Source: HGM13006 sp964514175
Lineage (GTDB): Bacteria > Bacillota > Clostridia > Oscillospirales > Oscillospiraceae
Length of the DNA: 26,761 nucleotides
Direction: 5' to 3'
NCBI GenBank assembly: GCA_964514175.1
Contig: CAZEPQ010000011.1
Coordinates: 1-26,761, forward strand
Positions 15,594 through 22,852 of the stretch are shown piece by piece (the stretch's first letter is position 1; each line of letters begins with the position of its first letter). Both the position numbers and the translations under genes were made by a program. The notes beneath the pieces are model-generated. The model saw only the letters and a program-made list of their open reading frames with translations, was not told where the DNA came from and did not search any database.

Positions 15594-16639
15594 AGCAGGA
15601 TATAAAATCCATGAACCTTCAGGAGCTGGAAGCAGCCCTGGAAGCTATGGGAGAGAAGAAATTTCGTGCCAAGCAGATTTTTACCTGGCTCCATCGGGGT
15701 GTACGCTCCTTTGACGAGATGAGCAATATCTCCAAGGCTTTGCGTGAAAAGCTGGAGGAGGAATTCTATCTGACACCCCCGGTGGTGGAGCGTAAGCAGG
15801 AGAGCCAGAGGGACGGCACCATCAAGTATCTCTGGCGACTTGCCGACGGAAACTGCGTGGAAACGGTTTTGATGCAGTATCACTACGGCAATACGGTCTG
15901 TGTCTCCACCGAGGTGGGATGTGCCATGGGATGCGCCTTCTGTGCGTCTACGCTGGGAGGCCTGATTCGGCGGCTGACGGCAGGTGAGATCCTGGATCAG
16001 GTGCTTTTTACGGAGAAGGATAGCGGAAGAAAGATCTCTCACATTGTTCTTATGGGCATTGGCGAGCCGCTGGATAATTTCGATTCCGTGATGCGATTCC
16101 TGGAACTGGTAAATCATCCCGATGGAATGAACATTTCCATGCGTCATATTTCACTTTCTACCTGCGGCCTGACAGAAAGAATTGACAAACTGGCATCTCT
16201 TCATTTACAATTAACATTGTCGGTGTCTTTGCATGCGCCGGATGATGAAACACGGAGCAAGATCATGCCTGTGAATCGGAAATACGGTGTGGAGAAGCTA
16301 TTGGATGCCTGCCGCCGTTATTACGGAGAAACAGGTCGAAGGATATCCTTTGAGTATGCCATGATTCGTGGGGTCAACGATACACCACGGCACGCAGAGC
16401 TTCTGGTGAAGCAGCTAAAGGGCATGGGGGCCCATGTGAATATGATCCCCCTGAACGATGTGGAGGAGAGTCCCCTAAAGCCCTCCACCAAGGAAGATAT
16501 CCGGCGTTTTCAGCAGACCTTGGAAAAAGCTGGTATTACCGCCACGGTCAGAAGAAGCCTAGGCGGGGACATTGATGCTTCCTGCGGTCAGCTTCGCAGA
16601 AAACAGATGAAACAGGATGCCTCTGATGTAAGAAGGTGA
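15590..16639 (+). CDS. rlmN: Dual-specificity 23S rRNA/tRNA adenine-C2 methyltransferase
   Basis: A 349-residue radical-SAM enzyme that methylates A2503 of 23S rRNA and A37 of some tRNAs, aiding translational accuracy. The CxxxCxxC cluster ligands are C111, C115 and C118 (GCAMGCAFC); C104 and the C-terminal C332 (SCGQLRRKQ) match the cysteine pair of the family, the latter being the methylated one. The N-terminus KQIFTWLHRGVRSFDEMSNI is the accessory domain. ATG 15590 overlaps the rsmB stop and is 6 nt from GAGGAG (15578-15583); longer readings from 15569 or 15584 are less likely. Confidence 0.97.
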   Translation: MKQDIKSMNLQELEAALEAMGEKKFRAKQIFTWLHRGVRSFDEMSNISKALREKLEEEFYLTPPVVERKQESQRDGTIKYLWRLADGNCVETVLMQYHYGNTVCVSTEVGCAMGCAFCASTLGGLIRRLTAGEILDQVLFTEKDSGRKISHIVLMGIGEPLDNFDSVMRFLELVNHPDGMNISMRHISLSTCGLTERIDKLASLHLQLTLSVSLHAPDDETRSKIMPVNRKYGVEKLLDACRRYYGETGRRISFEYAMIRGVNDTPRHAELLVKQLKGMGAHVNMIPLNDVEESPLKPSTKEDIRRFQQTLEKAGITATVRRSLGGDIDASCGQLRRKQMKQDASDVRR

Positions 16640-16643
16640 TTTT

Positions 16644-17375
16644 ATGAAAGTTTGGGGTGCAACAGATGTAGGTCTGGTGCGGAAACAGAATCAGGATTTC
16701 TATCGCCATGGTGAGATTGGTCAGGGCCAGTATTTGGCCGTGGTCTGTGACGGCATGGGCGGTGCCAAGTCCGGCGATGTTGCGTCAAGACTGGCTTCCG
16801 AGGTGTTCATGGAGGACATTCGCCAGAGCGCAATGCCCGATATGGAGCAGCAGGAAATTGTTCAGATGCTGGTGTCCGCAGTTAGGAGTGCCAATCGTGC
16901 TGTTTATGAGCAGGCTCAGCTCAGCCCTGACTTTACCGGAATGGGCACCACCCTGGTTGCAGTCTTCCAGCAGGGAAATGGGGCCTACATTGTGAATGTG
17001 GGCGACAGCCGATGCTACTATGTGGCGGGAGATGGAATCTCTCAGATCACAGAGGATCACTCTGTGGTGGGCCTTATGGTGGCACGGGGACAGATCACCG
17101 AGGAAGAGGCAAGAATCCATCCCAATAAGAACCTCATTACCCGGGCTGTTGGCACAGAACCTCAGGTGGAGTGCGATTGCTTCTATTTGGGACTGGAGGA
17201 AGGGGAGCGTATGCTCCTTTGTTCCGATGGCCTGAGCAACCTTGTGACGAAAACGGAGATACTCTATGAGGTGACCCATGGGGAAGGCCTGGAGGATGTC
17301 TGTTTCCGGCTCATTGATGTTGCAAAGGATAGGGGCGCCTCGGACAACGTGACTGTGGTACTTATGGAATACTGA
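16644..17375 (+). CDS. stp: PP2C-family protein serine/threonine phosphatase (Stp/PrpC)
   Basis: A 243-residue metal-dependent phosphatase that reverses PASTA-kinase phosphorylation. Motifs: GATDVGLVRKQNQD (first metal region), VCDGMGG (metal aspartate), GMGTTLVA, NVGDSRCYY, LLCSDGLSN and the final DNVTVVLM, all characteristic of bacterial PP2C. No membrane segment is seen, so it is cytosolic. The ATG at 16644 follows AGAAGG by 7 nt, 4 nt after rlmN. It sits directly before its cognate kinase, as in Bacillus prpC-prkC. Confidence 0.95.
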   Translation: MKVWGATDVGLVRKQNQDFYRHGEIGQGQYLAVVCDGMGGAKSGDVASRLASEVFMEDIRQSAMPDMEQQEIVQMLVSAVRSANRAVYEQAQLSPDFTGMGTTLVAVFQQGNGAYIVNVGDSRCYYVAGDGISQITEDHSVVGLMVARGQITEEEARIHPNKNLITRAVGTEPQVECDCFYLGLEEGERMLLCSDGLSNLVTKTEILYEVTHGEGLEDVCFRLIDVAKDRGASDNVTVVLMEY

Positions 17376-17412
17376 TTCCATTGGAGCATCAGAAAGAAAT
17401 ACATCATTGCGT

Positions 17413-17417
17413 AGGAG
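17413..17417 (+). promoter_or_regulatory. Shine-Dalgarno AGGAG deciding the prkC start
   Basis: AGGAG lies 8 nt before ATG 17426. The in-frame ATG at 17420 is only 2 nt away and the TTG at 17381 lies upstream of it, so both are unlikely initiators. Confidence 0.65.
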
Positions 17418-17425
17418 CGATGTTT

Positions 17426-19549
17426 ATGGATAAGTATATCGGGCGGCTTCTGGATGGCCGTTATGAGATCCTGGAGGAAATCGGAAGAGGCGGTATGGCT
17501 GTGGTCTATCGGGCCAGATGCCATCGGCTCAACCGCTATGTGGCGGTGAAGATTCTCAAGGATGATTTAAGCCGGGATGATGATTTCCGCCGCAGATTCC
17601 ATGCGGAGTCTCAGGCGGTTGCAATGCTTTCCCACCCCAATATCATGTCTGTCTACGATGTGAATCATTCCGGGGATGCGGACTATATTGTAATGGAACT
17701 CATTGACGGCTTGACGCTGAAGCAGTATATGCAGCAGCGCGGAAATATTAGCTGGCGGGAGACGCTGCACTTTGCGACTCAGATCGCAAAGGCACTGGAG
17801 CATGCCCACAGCCGAGGAATCGTGCATCGGGACATTAAGCCCCACAATATTATGATTTTAAAAGACGGCAGTGTGAAGGTCACTGATTTCGGTATTGCCC
17901 GACTCAGCTCTTCTCAAAATACACTGACCCGTGAGGCCCTGGGTTCTGTCCACTATATCTCCCCGGAACAGGCCAAGGGTGCCCAGGTGGATTCCCGTTC
18001 CGACCTGTATTCTCTGGGTGTTGTAATGTATGAACTGTTGACCGGAAAGCCACCTTATGAAGGCGAATCTCCGGTGGCCATTGCCATTCAGCATATCAAT
18101 TCCACGCCCACCCCACCCAGACAGCTCAATCCCTCTATACCATTGGGGTTGCAGCAGATCACGCTGCATGCCATGTGTTCTGACCTCTCTGCCAGATATA
18201 CCTCTGCCACTGCCATAATCGAGGATCTGGAAGCTCTGCGGAAGAATCCTCAGATCGTTTTCCGCTTCAATGCCGGTCCCGGCGGAACCACCGCCTATGT
18301 GGATCCCAGAGCGGTGGCAGGAGCCGGAGCTGCGACCGGTGCGGCGGCAGGTGTTGCCGCAGGTGCGGCAGCACAGCAGCGCAGTGCCCAGCGTCCCCAG
18401 CAGACTCAGGGCGGACAGCGTGTGCCCCAGGACCCCCAAAATGCTGCCAAGCAGAAAGCCAGAAGCATGGCGGAAATGAGCGTTCAGCGGGCCAATCAGG
18501 AAAAGCGTTCCGGAAAAAGCAAGAATAACTATGTAGAGCCGGATTATTACGATGAAGAGGAAGATGAGCGCAGTAACAGCAAGGTTCCCATCATTATTGT
18601 GTCTATCCTTCTGGTTTTTGTGGTAGTTCTGGGTGTTGTGATGTGGCGGATGTTCTTCACCACCGGTGAAGAAGACCTGGTCACCGTGCCCAGCTTCCTG
18701 GGAATGGATATCGAAGAAGTGCTTTATGATGAGGATTATTCTGATTTTAACCTGATGGAAGGTGAGCATGTCTATGACGAGGACTATGCTGAAGGCGAGA
18801 TCTGCGCCCAGAGCGTGGAAAAAGGGGAGCAGGTGACTCCCGGTACCACCATTCGGCTTACCGTGTCCAAAGGAATCCAGACCTTGCCTATGCCGAATCT
18901 GGTGGATAAGACCTCTCAGGAAATCGATGCGCTTATGCGCGAACTGATCAGTTCTCTGAATATCAGCATTGCTTACAGCTACGAGGAGTCTGACACTGTC
19001 ACAGAGGGGCATGTTATTTCCACGGATCCTGTGGCGGATACCATGTTAAGCCCCGGAGATACCGTTACCATCGCCATCTCAACGGGGCAAGGAACCAAAA
19101 TGACTGTGGTTCCGGATGTAACGGATCTGGAAGAGGAGCACGCCATTGAACTTTTGAAGCAGGCGAATCTGAAATATTTCATTTCCTATGTGGAAAATGA
19201 AGCGGAAGAAGGTATTGTCTTCTATCAGAGCCGAAAGGCGAAAACAGAAGTGCCGGAGGGCGAAACCATCAGCCTGAAGGTATCTCTGGGACAGCCGGAG
19301 CCGTCTCCCTCTCCGTCTCCCTCTCCCAGTCCTTCTGAGGAGCCGGAGCCCTCCGAAGAGCCAGAGCCGTCTGAGGAGCCGACACCCACACCCACTCCGA
19401 CACCCACACCCACTCCCACTCCCACGCCTACGCCCACACCGTCTCCCTCTCCCTCGCCCAGCCCCTCCGTGGAGCCGTCTCCCAGCCCCAGTGCTGAGGC
19501 ACCGGTTGTTTCCACCGATCCTGTTGCCGAAGCAACCACCCAGGAATGA
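17426..19549 (+). CDS. prkC: PASTA-domain Ser/Thr protein kinase
   Basis: A 707-residue Hanks-type kinase sensing peptidoglycan fragments or lipid II. Kinase domain at about residues 8-275: GRGGMAVVYRA loop, VAVKILKDD with K42, HRDIKPHN with D136, DFG at 154-156, and an activation loop rich in Ser/Thr ending SPEQAKG. A juxtamembrane region rich in Ala, Gly and Gln (about 295-350) precedes one transmembrane helix (about 387-410, IIIVSILLVFVVVLGVVMW). Three extracellular PASTA domains follow (about 415-485, 486-555, 556-622). The last 85 residues are an unusual low-complexity tail of PS, SEEPEP and PT repeats. It follows its phosphatase and precedes rsgA, a reported substrate of this kinase class in other Firmicutes. 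Confidence 0.96.
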   Translation: MDKYIGRLLDGRYEILEEIGRGGMAVVYRARCHRLNRYVAVKILKDDLSRDDDFRRRFHAESQAVAMLSHPNIMSVYDVNHSGDADYIVMELIDGLTLKQYMQQRGNISWRETLHFATQIAKALEHAHSRGIVHRDIKPHNIMILKDGSVKVTDFGIARLSSSQNTLTREALGSVHYISPEQAKGAQVDSRSDLYSLGVVMYELLTGKPPYEGESPVAIAIQHINSTPTPPRQLNPSIPLGLQQITLHAMCSDLSARYTSATAIIEDLEALRKNPQIVFRFNAGPGGTTAYVDPRAVAGAGAATGAAAGVAAGAAAQQRSAQRPQQTQGGQRVPQDPQNAAKQKARSMAEMSVQRANQEKRSGKSKNNYVEPDYYDEEEDERSNSKVPIIIVSILLVFVVVLGVVMWRMFFTTGEEDLVTVPSFLGMDIEEVLYDEDYSDFNLMEGEHVYDEDYAEGEICAQSVEKGEQVTPGTTIRLTVSKGIQTLPMPNLVDKTSQEIDALMRELISSLNISIAYSYEESDTVTEGHVISTDPVADTMLSPGDTVTIAISTGQGTKMTVVPDVTDLEEEHAIELLKQANLKYFISYVENEAEEGIVFYQSRKAKTEVPEGETISLKVSLGQPEPSPSPSPSPSPSEEPEPSEEPEPSEEPTPTPTPTPTPTPTPTPTPTPSPSPSPSPSVEPSPSPSAEAPVVSTDPVAEATTQE
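19300..19500 (+). repeat. Low-complexity Pro-Ser/Pro-Glu/Pro-Thr coding repeat in prkC
   Basis: About 200 bp of short tandem units encode PSPSPSPS, then SEEPEP units, about ten PT pairs (core 19380-19438, alternating ACN and CCN codons), then PSPS again. Codon choice within the PT run varies (ACA/ACT/ACG), so the units are degenerate at DNA level, but replication slippage could still change its length. Confidence 0.85.
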
Positions 19550-19557
19550 GGTAGAAT

Positions 19558-20451
19558 GTGAATAATTCTAAGCAAGGCGTTATTATTCGGGCTCTAAGCG
19601 GCTTCTACGATGTGGATACCGGCAGCGAAATCGTTCGTTGTCGGGCCAGAGGCAAGCTTCGGAAAGAGGGGATCACCCCTCTGGTTGGTGATATTGCAAA
19701 TTTCCAGGTCAGCGGTGATAGTGGTTATGTTTTGGGGATCGAACCCAGGAAAAACAGCTTCATCCGTCCCGCGGTGGCCAATGTGGATGCTCTGGTTATG
19801 ATGGCAGCCAATGTGAACCCGGTGACGGAGCCCTTTCTCATCGACCGAGTGGGCGCCATTGCGGCGGCCCAGGGGGTAGATACCATTTTGCTGCTGAACA
19901 AATGTGATCTGGACCCCGCTGAAAAGCTCTATGAGATCTATTCCGGTGCCGGAATGACGGTGCTTCGCACCAGCGCGGCCACCGGAGAAGGTGTGGAAGC
20001 CCTTCGTGAGGTTTTGAGGGGAAAGCTGGTTGCCTTCACCGGTAACTCCGGTGTTGGTAAGTCCACCATGCTCAATGCACTGTTCCCCGAGGCCAATATG
20101 GCCACCGGAGAGGTCAGTGATAAGCTGGGCCGTGGACGCCATACCACCCGCCATGTGGAACTATTTACCCTTCCCGATGGAACGAAGATCATGGATACCC
20201 CGGGCTTTTCCTCCTTTGATACGGATATGATGGACCTTGGACAGGCAGATACCCTGGCCCAGGCTTTCCCGGAGTTTCGACCCTATTTGGGAAGCTGCCG
20301 CTTTGACGACTGCCGCCATGTGAAGGAAAAGGGCTGCGCTGTGCTGGAGGCCCTGGAGGAAGGAAAGATTTCTTCCAGCCGTCATTCCAGCTATGTCCGG
20401 CTTTATGAGAAAATTAAGGAGTACAAGGCATGGGAGCACAAAAAGGACTGA
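19558..20451 (+). CDS. rsgA: Small ribosomal subunit biogenesis GTPase RsgA
   Basis: A 297-residue circularly permuted GTPase that checks late 30S maturation. N-terminal OB fold (GFYDVDTGSEIVRCRARGKLRKEGITPLVGD), then permuted G motifs: G4 LLNKCDL precedes the P-loop FTGNSGVGKSTMLNALF and G3 DTPGFSSF. The C-terminal zinc region is GSCRFDDCRHVKEKGCAV (Cys, Cys, His, Cys). GTG start at 19558 with GAGG (19548-19551) upstream, overlapping the prkC stop region. The next gene starts within its last 22 nt. In Bacillus rpe lies between rsgA and thiN; here it does not. Confidence 0.96.
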   Translation: MNNSKQGVIIRALSGFYDVDTGSEIVRCRARGKLRKEGITPLVGDIANFQVSGDSGYVLGIEPRKNSFIRPAVANVDALVMMAANVNPVTEPFLIDRVGAIAAAQGVDTILLLNKCDLDPAEKLYEIYSGAGMTVLRTSAATGEGVEALREVLRGKLVAFTGNSGVGKSTMLNALFPEANMATGEVSDKLGRGRHTTRHVELFTLPDGTKIMDTPGFSSFDTDMMDLGQADTLAQAFPEFRPYLGSCRFDDCRHVKEKGCAVLEALEEGKISSSRHSSYVRLYEKIKEYKAWEHKKD

Positions 20452-21056
20452 TTTTTGGGTCGTATCCCTGCCGCAATTGGACATTTTTAGAGCCGTTTCG
20501 GCAGTGGCCCCAGGTGGTCATTGCGGCTGACGGCGGCATGCAGTGTGCGAAAAATGCCGGATTTACTCCTGATATCTATGTGGGGGACGGTGATTCCGGG
20601 GGGAAGGCACTTCCGGGGATGGAGACCGTGACCCTGAAGCCGGAGAAGGATCTGACAGACCTTCAGGCGGCCTATGAATGGGCCAGAGAACAGGGGCTTC
20701 GGGAGATTATCTTTACTGCCTGTACCGGCGGACGGCAGGATCATCACCTGTCTGCCCTGCAATTGCTGGAAACCGCAGACAGGGACGGTATTCACGGGGA
20801 GATTTGGGACCCGGATAATCGAATTCTGTGCCTGAGACCCGGAAGGGTGACGATTCCTAAGTCTGGCTTTCGATTCTTTTCCCTGATTCCGGTGGACCTG
20901 GTGCTTTCCGGCGTATCCATCCGTGGGGCGAAATATCCCCTGGATCATCGGGACGTGTACCGGGGCGACAGCCTGACGGTCAGCAACGAATGGGTTGGGG
21001 ATGCTGTTGAAATATCCTTTACCGGTGGCTGCTGCTATTTAATTTGCTCCAACTGA
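20430..21056 (+). CDS. thiN: Thiamine diphosphokinase
   Basis: Transfers pyrophosphate from ATP to thiamine, forming the cofactor thiamine diphosphate. The 208-residue protein has the ATP-binding part VIAADGGMQCAKNAG, the metal motif GDGDS (GDFDS in most homologues), KPEKDLTDLQAA and GGRQDHHLSALQLL, then a C-terminal beta-sandwich that binds thiamine. ATG 20430 with GGAG upstream overlaps the rsgA end. No thiamine riboswitch is near, consistent with its use as a housekeeping salvage step in this operon. A terminator follows at 21070. Confidence 0.9.
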   Translation: MGAQKGLIFGSYPCRNWTFLEPFRQWPQVVIAADGGMQCAKNAGFTPDIYVGDGDSGGKALPGMETVTLKPEKDLTDLQAAYEWAREQGLREIIFTACTGGRQDHHLSALQLLETADRDGIHGEIWDPDNRILCLRPGRVTIPKSGFRFFSLIPVDLVLSGVSIRGAKYPLDHRDVYRGDSLTVSNEWVGDAVEISFTGGCCYLICSN

Positions 21057-21069
21057 ACACATTTTGAGC

Positions 21070-21102
21070 TCCCTCCGCATAGGATGTGCGGGGGGATTTT
21101 TT
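21070..21102 (+). terminator. Intrinsic terminator after thiN
   Basis: A 10-bp stem TCCCTCCGCA/TGCGGGGGGA (one T-G wobble) with a 7-nt loop is followed by six Ts (21097-21102). It probably ends the priA-thiN operon. The 3' arm GGGGGGA doubles as an SD-like sequence for the small ORF at 21103. Confidence 0.85.
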
Positions 21103-21258
21103 ATGGTTCGAACAAAATGCTGCTTTGGGCTTGCGGTGCTCAGTTTCGGTGCCGGGATGATTCTTTCGGTGCTGTTGCAAACCGGCATCTGTGCGGTGAT
21201 CCTTGGGCTGATATTTCTGGTGGTTGGAGCTTTTTTGCTGTGCGGAAATGGGTCATAG
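21103..21258 (+). CDS. Small two-helix membrane protein, unknown
   Basis: A 51-residue ORF beginning MVRTKCCFGLAVLSFGAG and made almost entirely of two hydrophobic helices (about residues 6-24 and 28-46) with a short positively charged start, cysteines at 6, 7 and 47, and a CGNGS end. I do not recognise a named family. The SD-like GGGGGGA (21091-21096) is 6 nt upstream, within the terminator stem, so translation would depend on read-through. Its stop codon lies in the candidate sigma-E -35 element of the next operon. The clean two-helix pattern supports a real gene, but the placement is unusual. Confidence 0.5.
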   Translation: MVRTKCCFGLAVLSFGAGMILSVLLQTGICAVILGLIFLVVGAFLLCGNGS

Positions 21259-21281
21259 TTTTGTCCCTGCGGGAATATACT
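21252..21281 (+). promoter_or_regulatory. Candidate sigma-E promoter for the SPOCS-spoIVA operon
   Basis: GTCATAGT (21252-21259) and AATATACT (21274-21281) with a 14-bp gap resemble the Bacillus sigma-E elements (TCATA-type -35; CATAYAMT-type -10, of which seven of eight positions match). It is about 50 bp before the SPOCS-LysM start, and spoIVA is sigma-E controlled in known spore formers. Consensus matching was done by eye from memory. Confidence 0.5.
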
Positions 21282-21333
21282 TCTTTTGAGAAGCGGAGCC
21301 ATAGGCTCTGAAAGAAAAAAGGAGCTTGATAGG

Positions 21334-22824
21334 ATGAAACTGGAGTTTTTGAAAAAGCCCATGGAATATTTACGCCCCGTTTTGCATGAGGTGCGTCAGG
21401 TGGAGGAGACTGCCGAGGCCATCATCCCGGATTCCTGCCCTGATGCCCGGCAGGTGCTGTCTGTCAGCGGACTGGCCTTCCTGCGGGGGAAGGATCTGAG
21501 TGAAGGAATGCTGTCGGTATCTGTGGGCGTCAGTGCCATGGCCCTGTGTCAGCCAGAGGGTAGAGAAGCACCGGAGGTGGTGGAGGTCTATATCCCCATG
21601 AGCCTGAAGCTGGAGAGCAATCTGCTGCACACGGGGCAGGTTTGCCGGATGGAGATTCGCCTTCGTCGGCTGGACGGGCATCTGGTGAATCCCAGAAAGG
21701 TCATGGTTCGGGCCACGGTGTCGGTTTGCATCTGGGTCTACTGCATGGAGCGTGAGGAACATCTGACGGCCACAGCTACAGCCGGGGTGCAAATTTTGAA
21801 AAAGACTGCCCCGGTTCGCTGCCTCAAGACCATGGGAGAAAAAACTTACACGGTGGAGGATTCTGTCCGCATGAGCCCGGAGGGGGTGGGCAGCACCCTG
21901 GCGGGATGCCAGATAAATCTGAGACATACGGATGCAAGGCTTACCGGTACACGGGCTGTACTGAAAGGGGAGGCGGAACTTTCCGTCCTGTATCTGGACG
22001 AGGGAGGAACGGCGAAAACGGCCTCGGCCCAGATGCCTTTTTCGCAGTACATTGATCTGGGGGATTGCCAGGAAACGGACGAGCTACGGCTTGTCAGTCA
22101 GCTTATGGGAGTGGATGTGGAACTGAGCAGCGACGGCGGCGGTCTAAATGTGACCATGCAAATGAACACCACGGCCCAGGTTTGGGGCAAAACGGAAATC
22201 GAATATCTGGGGGATATGTATAGCCTTTTGGGGACGGTTACGCCGGAAACGGAAACGCGAAGCTACGATTCTTTGGTGGATCGGCAGATGTTTGCGCCGG
22301 TGGCTCACGGAGTTCTGGATGGCGTCATGGGGCGGCCACTGTTCGTGACCTGTGTTCCCGGGGAAGTGACCTCCCAGCGCAGCGGAGAAGTGGTAACCTT
22401 TACCATGCCGGTGACGGCCCAGGTACTCTATGAGGGAGAAGGGGGACAGCTTCAGGGGGCGGTTTCCAGAGTGGAACTGACGGCCTCCACACAGGCTTCC
22501 GGGAATTGCCGCTTTGAGGCGGAGGGAGAGGATATCTCCGCTGTGGCAGGCTCCGGGGGCGGTCTGGATATAAAGGTTTCCGGCAATCTGGTGGTGAATA
22601 CCTTCGGCACTCTTGAAATTATGGAGATCGTGGGCGGTGAAATGGAAGAGGAACCCATCAAAACAGGAGGCCCCGGCCTAATCATTCGTCGTCCCAAAAC
22701 AGGGGAGACCCTGTGGGATATGGCAAAATGCTATCGGACTACTTCCGATTCCATTGCCCTGGCCAACGGCATCAGTGGTGAGGCGGTGCCGGAGAAAATG
22801 CTGCTGATCCCCCGAAGCCGATAA
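21334..22824 (+). CDS. SPOCS (DUF3794) and LysM domain protein, SipL-like
   Basis: A 496-residue protein with two or more DUF3794/SPOCS-type beta domains (recurring blocks ending in VELTA or VRATVSVCI; EETAEAIIPDSCPDARQVLSVSG is the typical SPOCS opening) and a C-terminal LysM domain at about 448-496 (RRPKTGETLWDMAKCYRTTS...IPRSR). This is the architecture of Clostridioides difficile SipL, whose LysM domain binds SpoIVA and tethers the coat to the forespore. The adjacent spoIVA gene supports the same partnership here. No signal peptide or membrane helix is seen, as expected for a mother-cell cytosolic protein. ATG 21334 follows AAAAGGAG (21317-21324) by 9 nt; a longer reading from 21286 begins upstream of the SD. 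Confidence 0.88.
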   Translation: MKLEFLKKPMEYLRPVLHEVRQVEETAEAIIPDSCPDARQVLSVSGLAFLRGKDLSEGMLSVSVGVSAMALCQPEGREAPEVVEVYIPMSLKLESNLLHTGQVCRMEIRLRRLDGHLVNPRKVMVRATVSVCIWVYCMEREEHLTATATAGVQILKKTAPVRCLKTMGEKTYTVEDSVRMSPEGVGSTLAGCQINLRHTDARLTGTRAVLKGEAELSVLYLDEGGTAKTASAQMPFSQYIDLGDCQETDELRLVSQLMGVDVELSSDGGGLNVTMQMNTTAQVWGKTEIEYLGDMYSLLGTVTPETETRSYDSLVDRQMFAPVAHGVLDGVMGRPLFVTCVPGEVTSQRSGEVVTFTMPVTAQVLYEGEGGQLQGAVSRVELTASTQASGNCRFEAEGEDISAVAGSGGGLDIKVSGNLVVNTFGTLEIMEIVGGEMEEEPIKTGGPGLIIRRPKTGETLWDMAKCYRTTSDSIALANGISGEAVPEKMLLIPRSR

Positions 22825-22852
22825 TGCGGGGAACCTATAAGGAGGAGAGCGT

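Noticed and set aside
17858..19012. 384-codon minus-strand open frame opposite prkC
   Set aside because: Complete overlap with the kinase, which has all catalytic motifs; the antisense protein shows only compositional bias.
19380..19438. Regulatory or recombination repeat in the ACNCCN run
   Set aside because: The run stays in frame within prkC and encodes Pro-Thr pairs, so it is explained as coding low complexity; only its length variability remains of interest.
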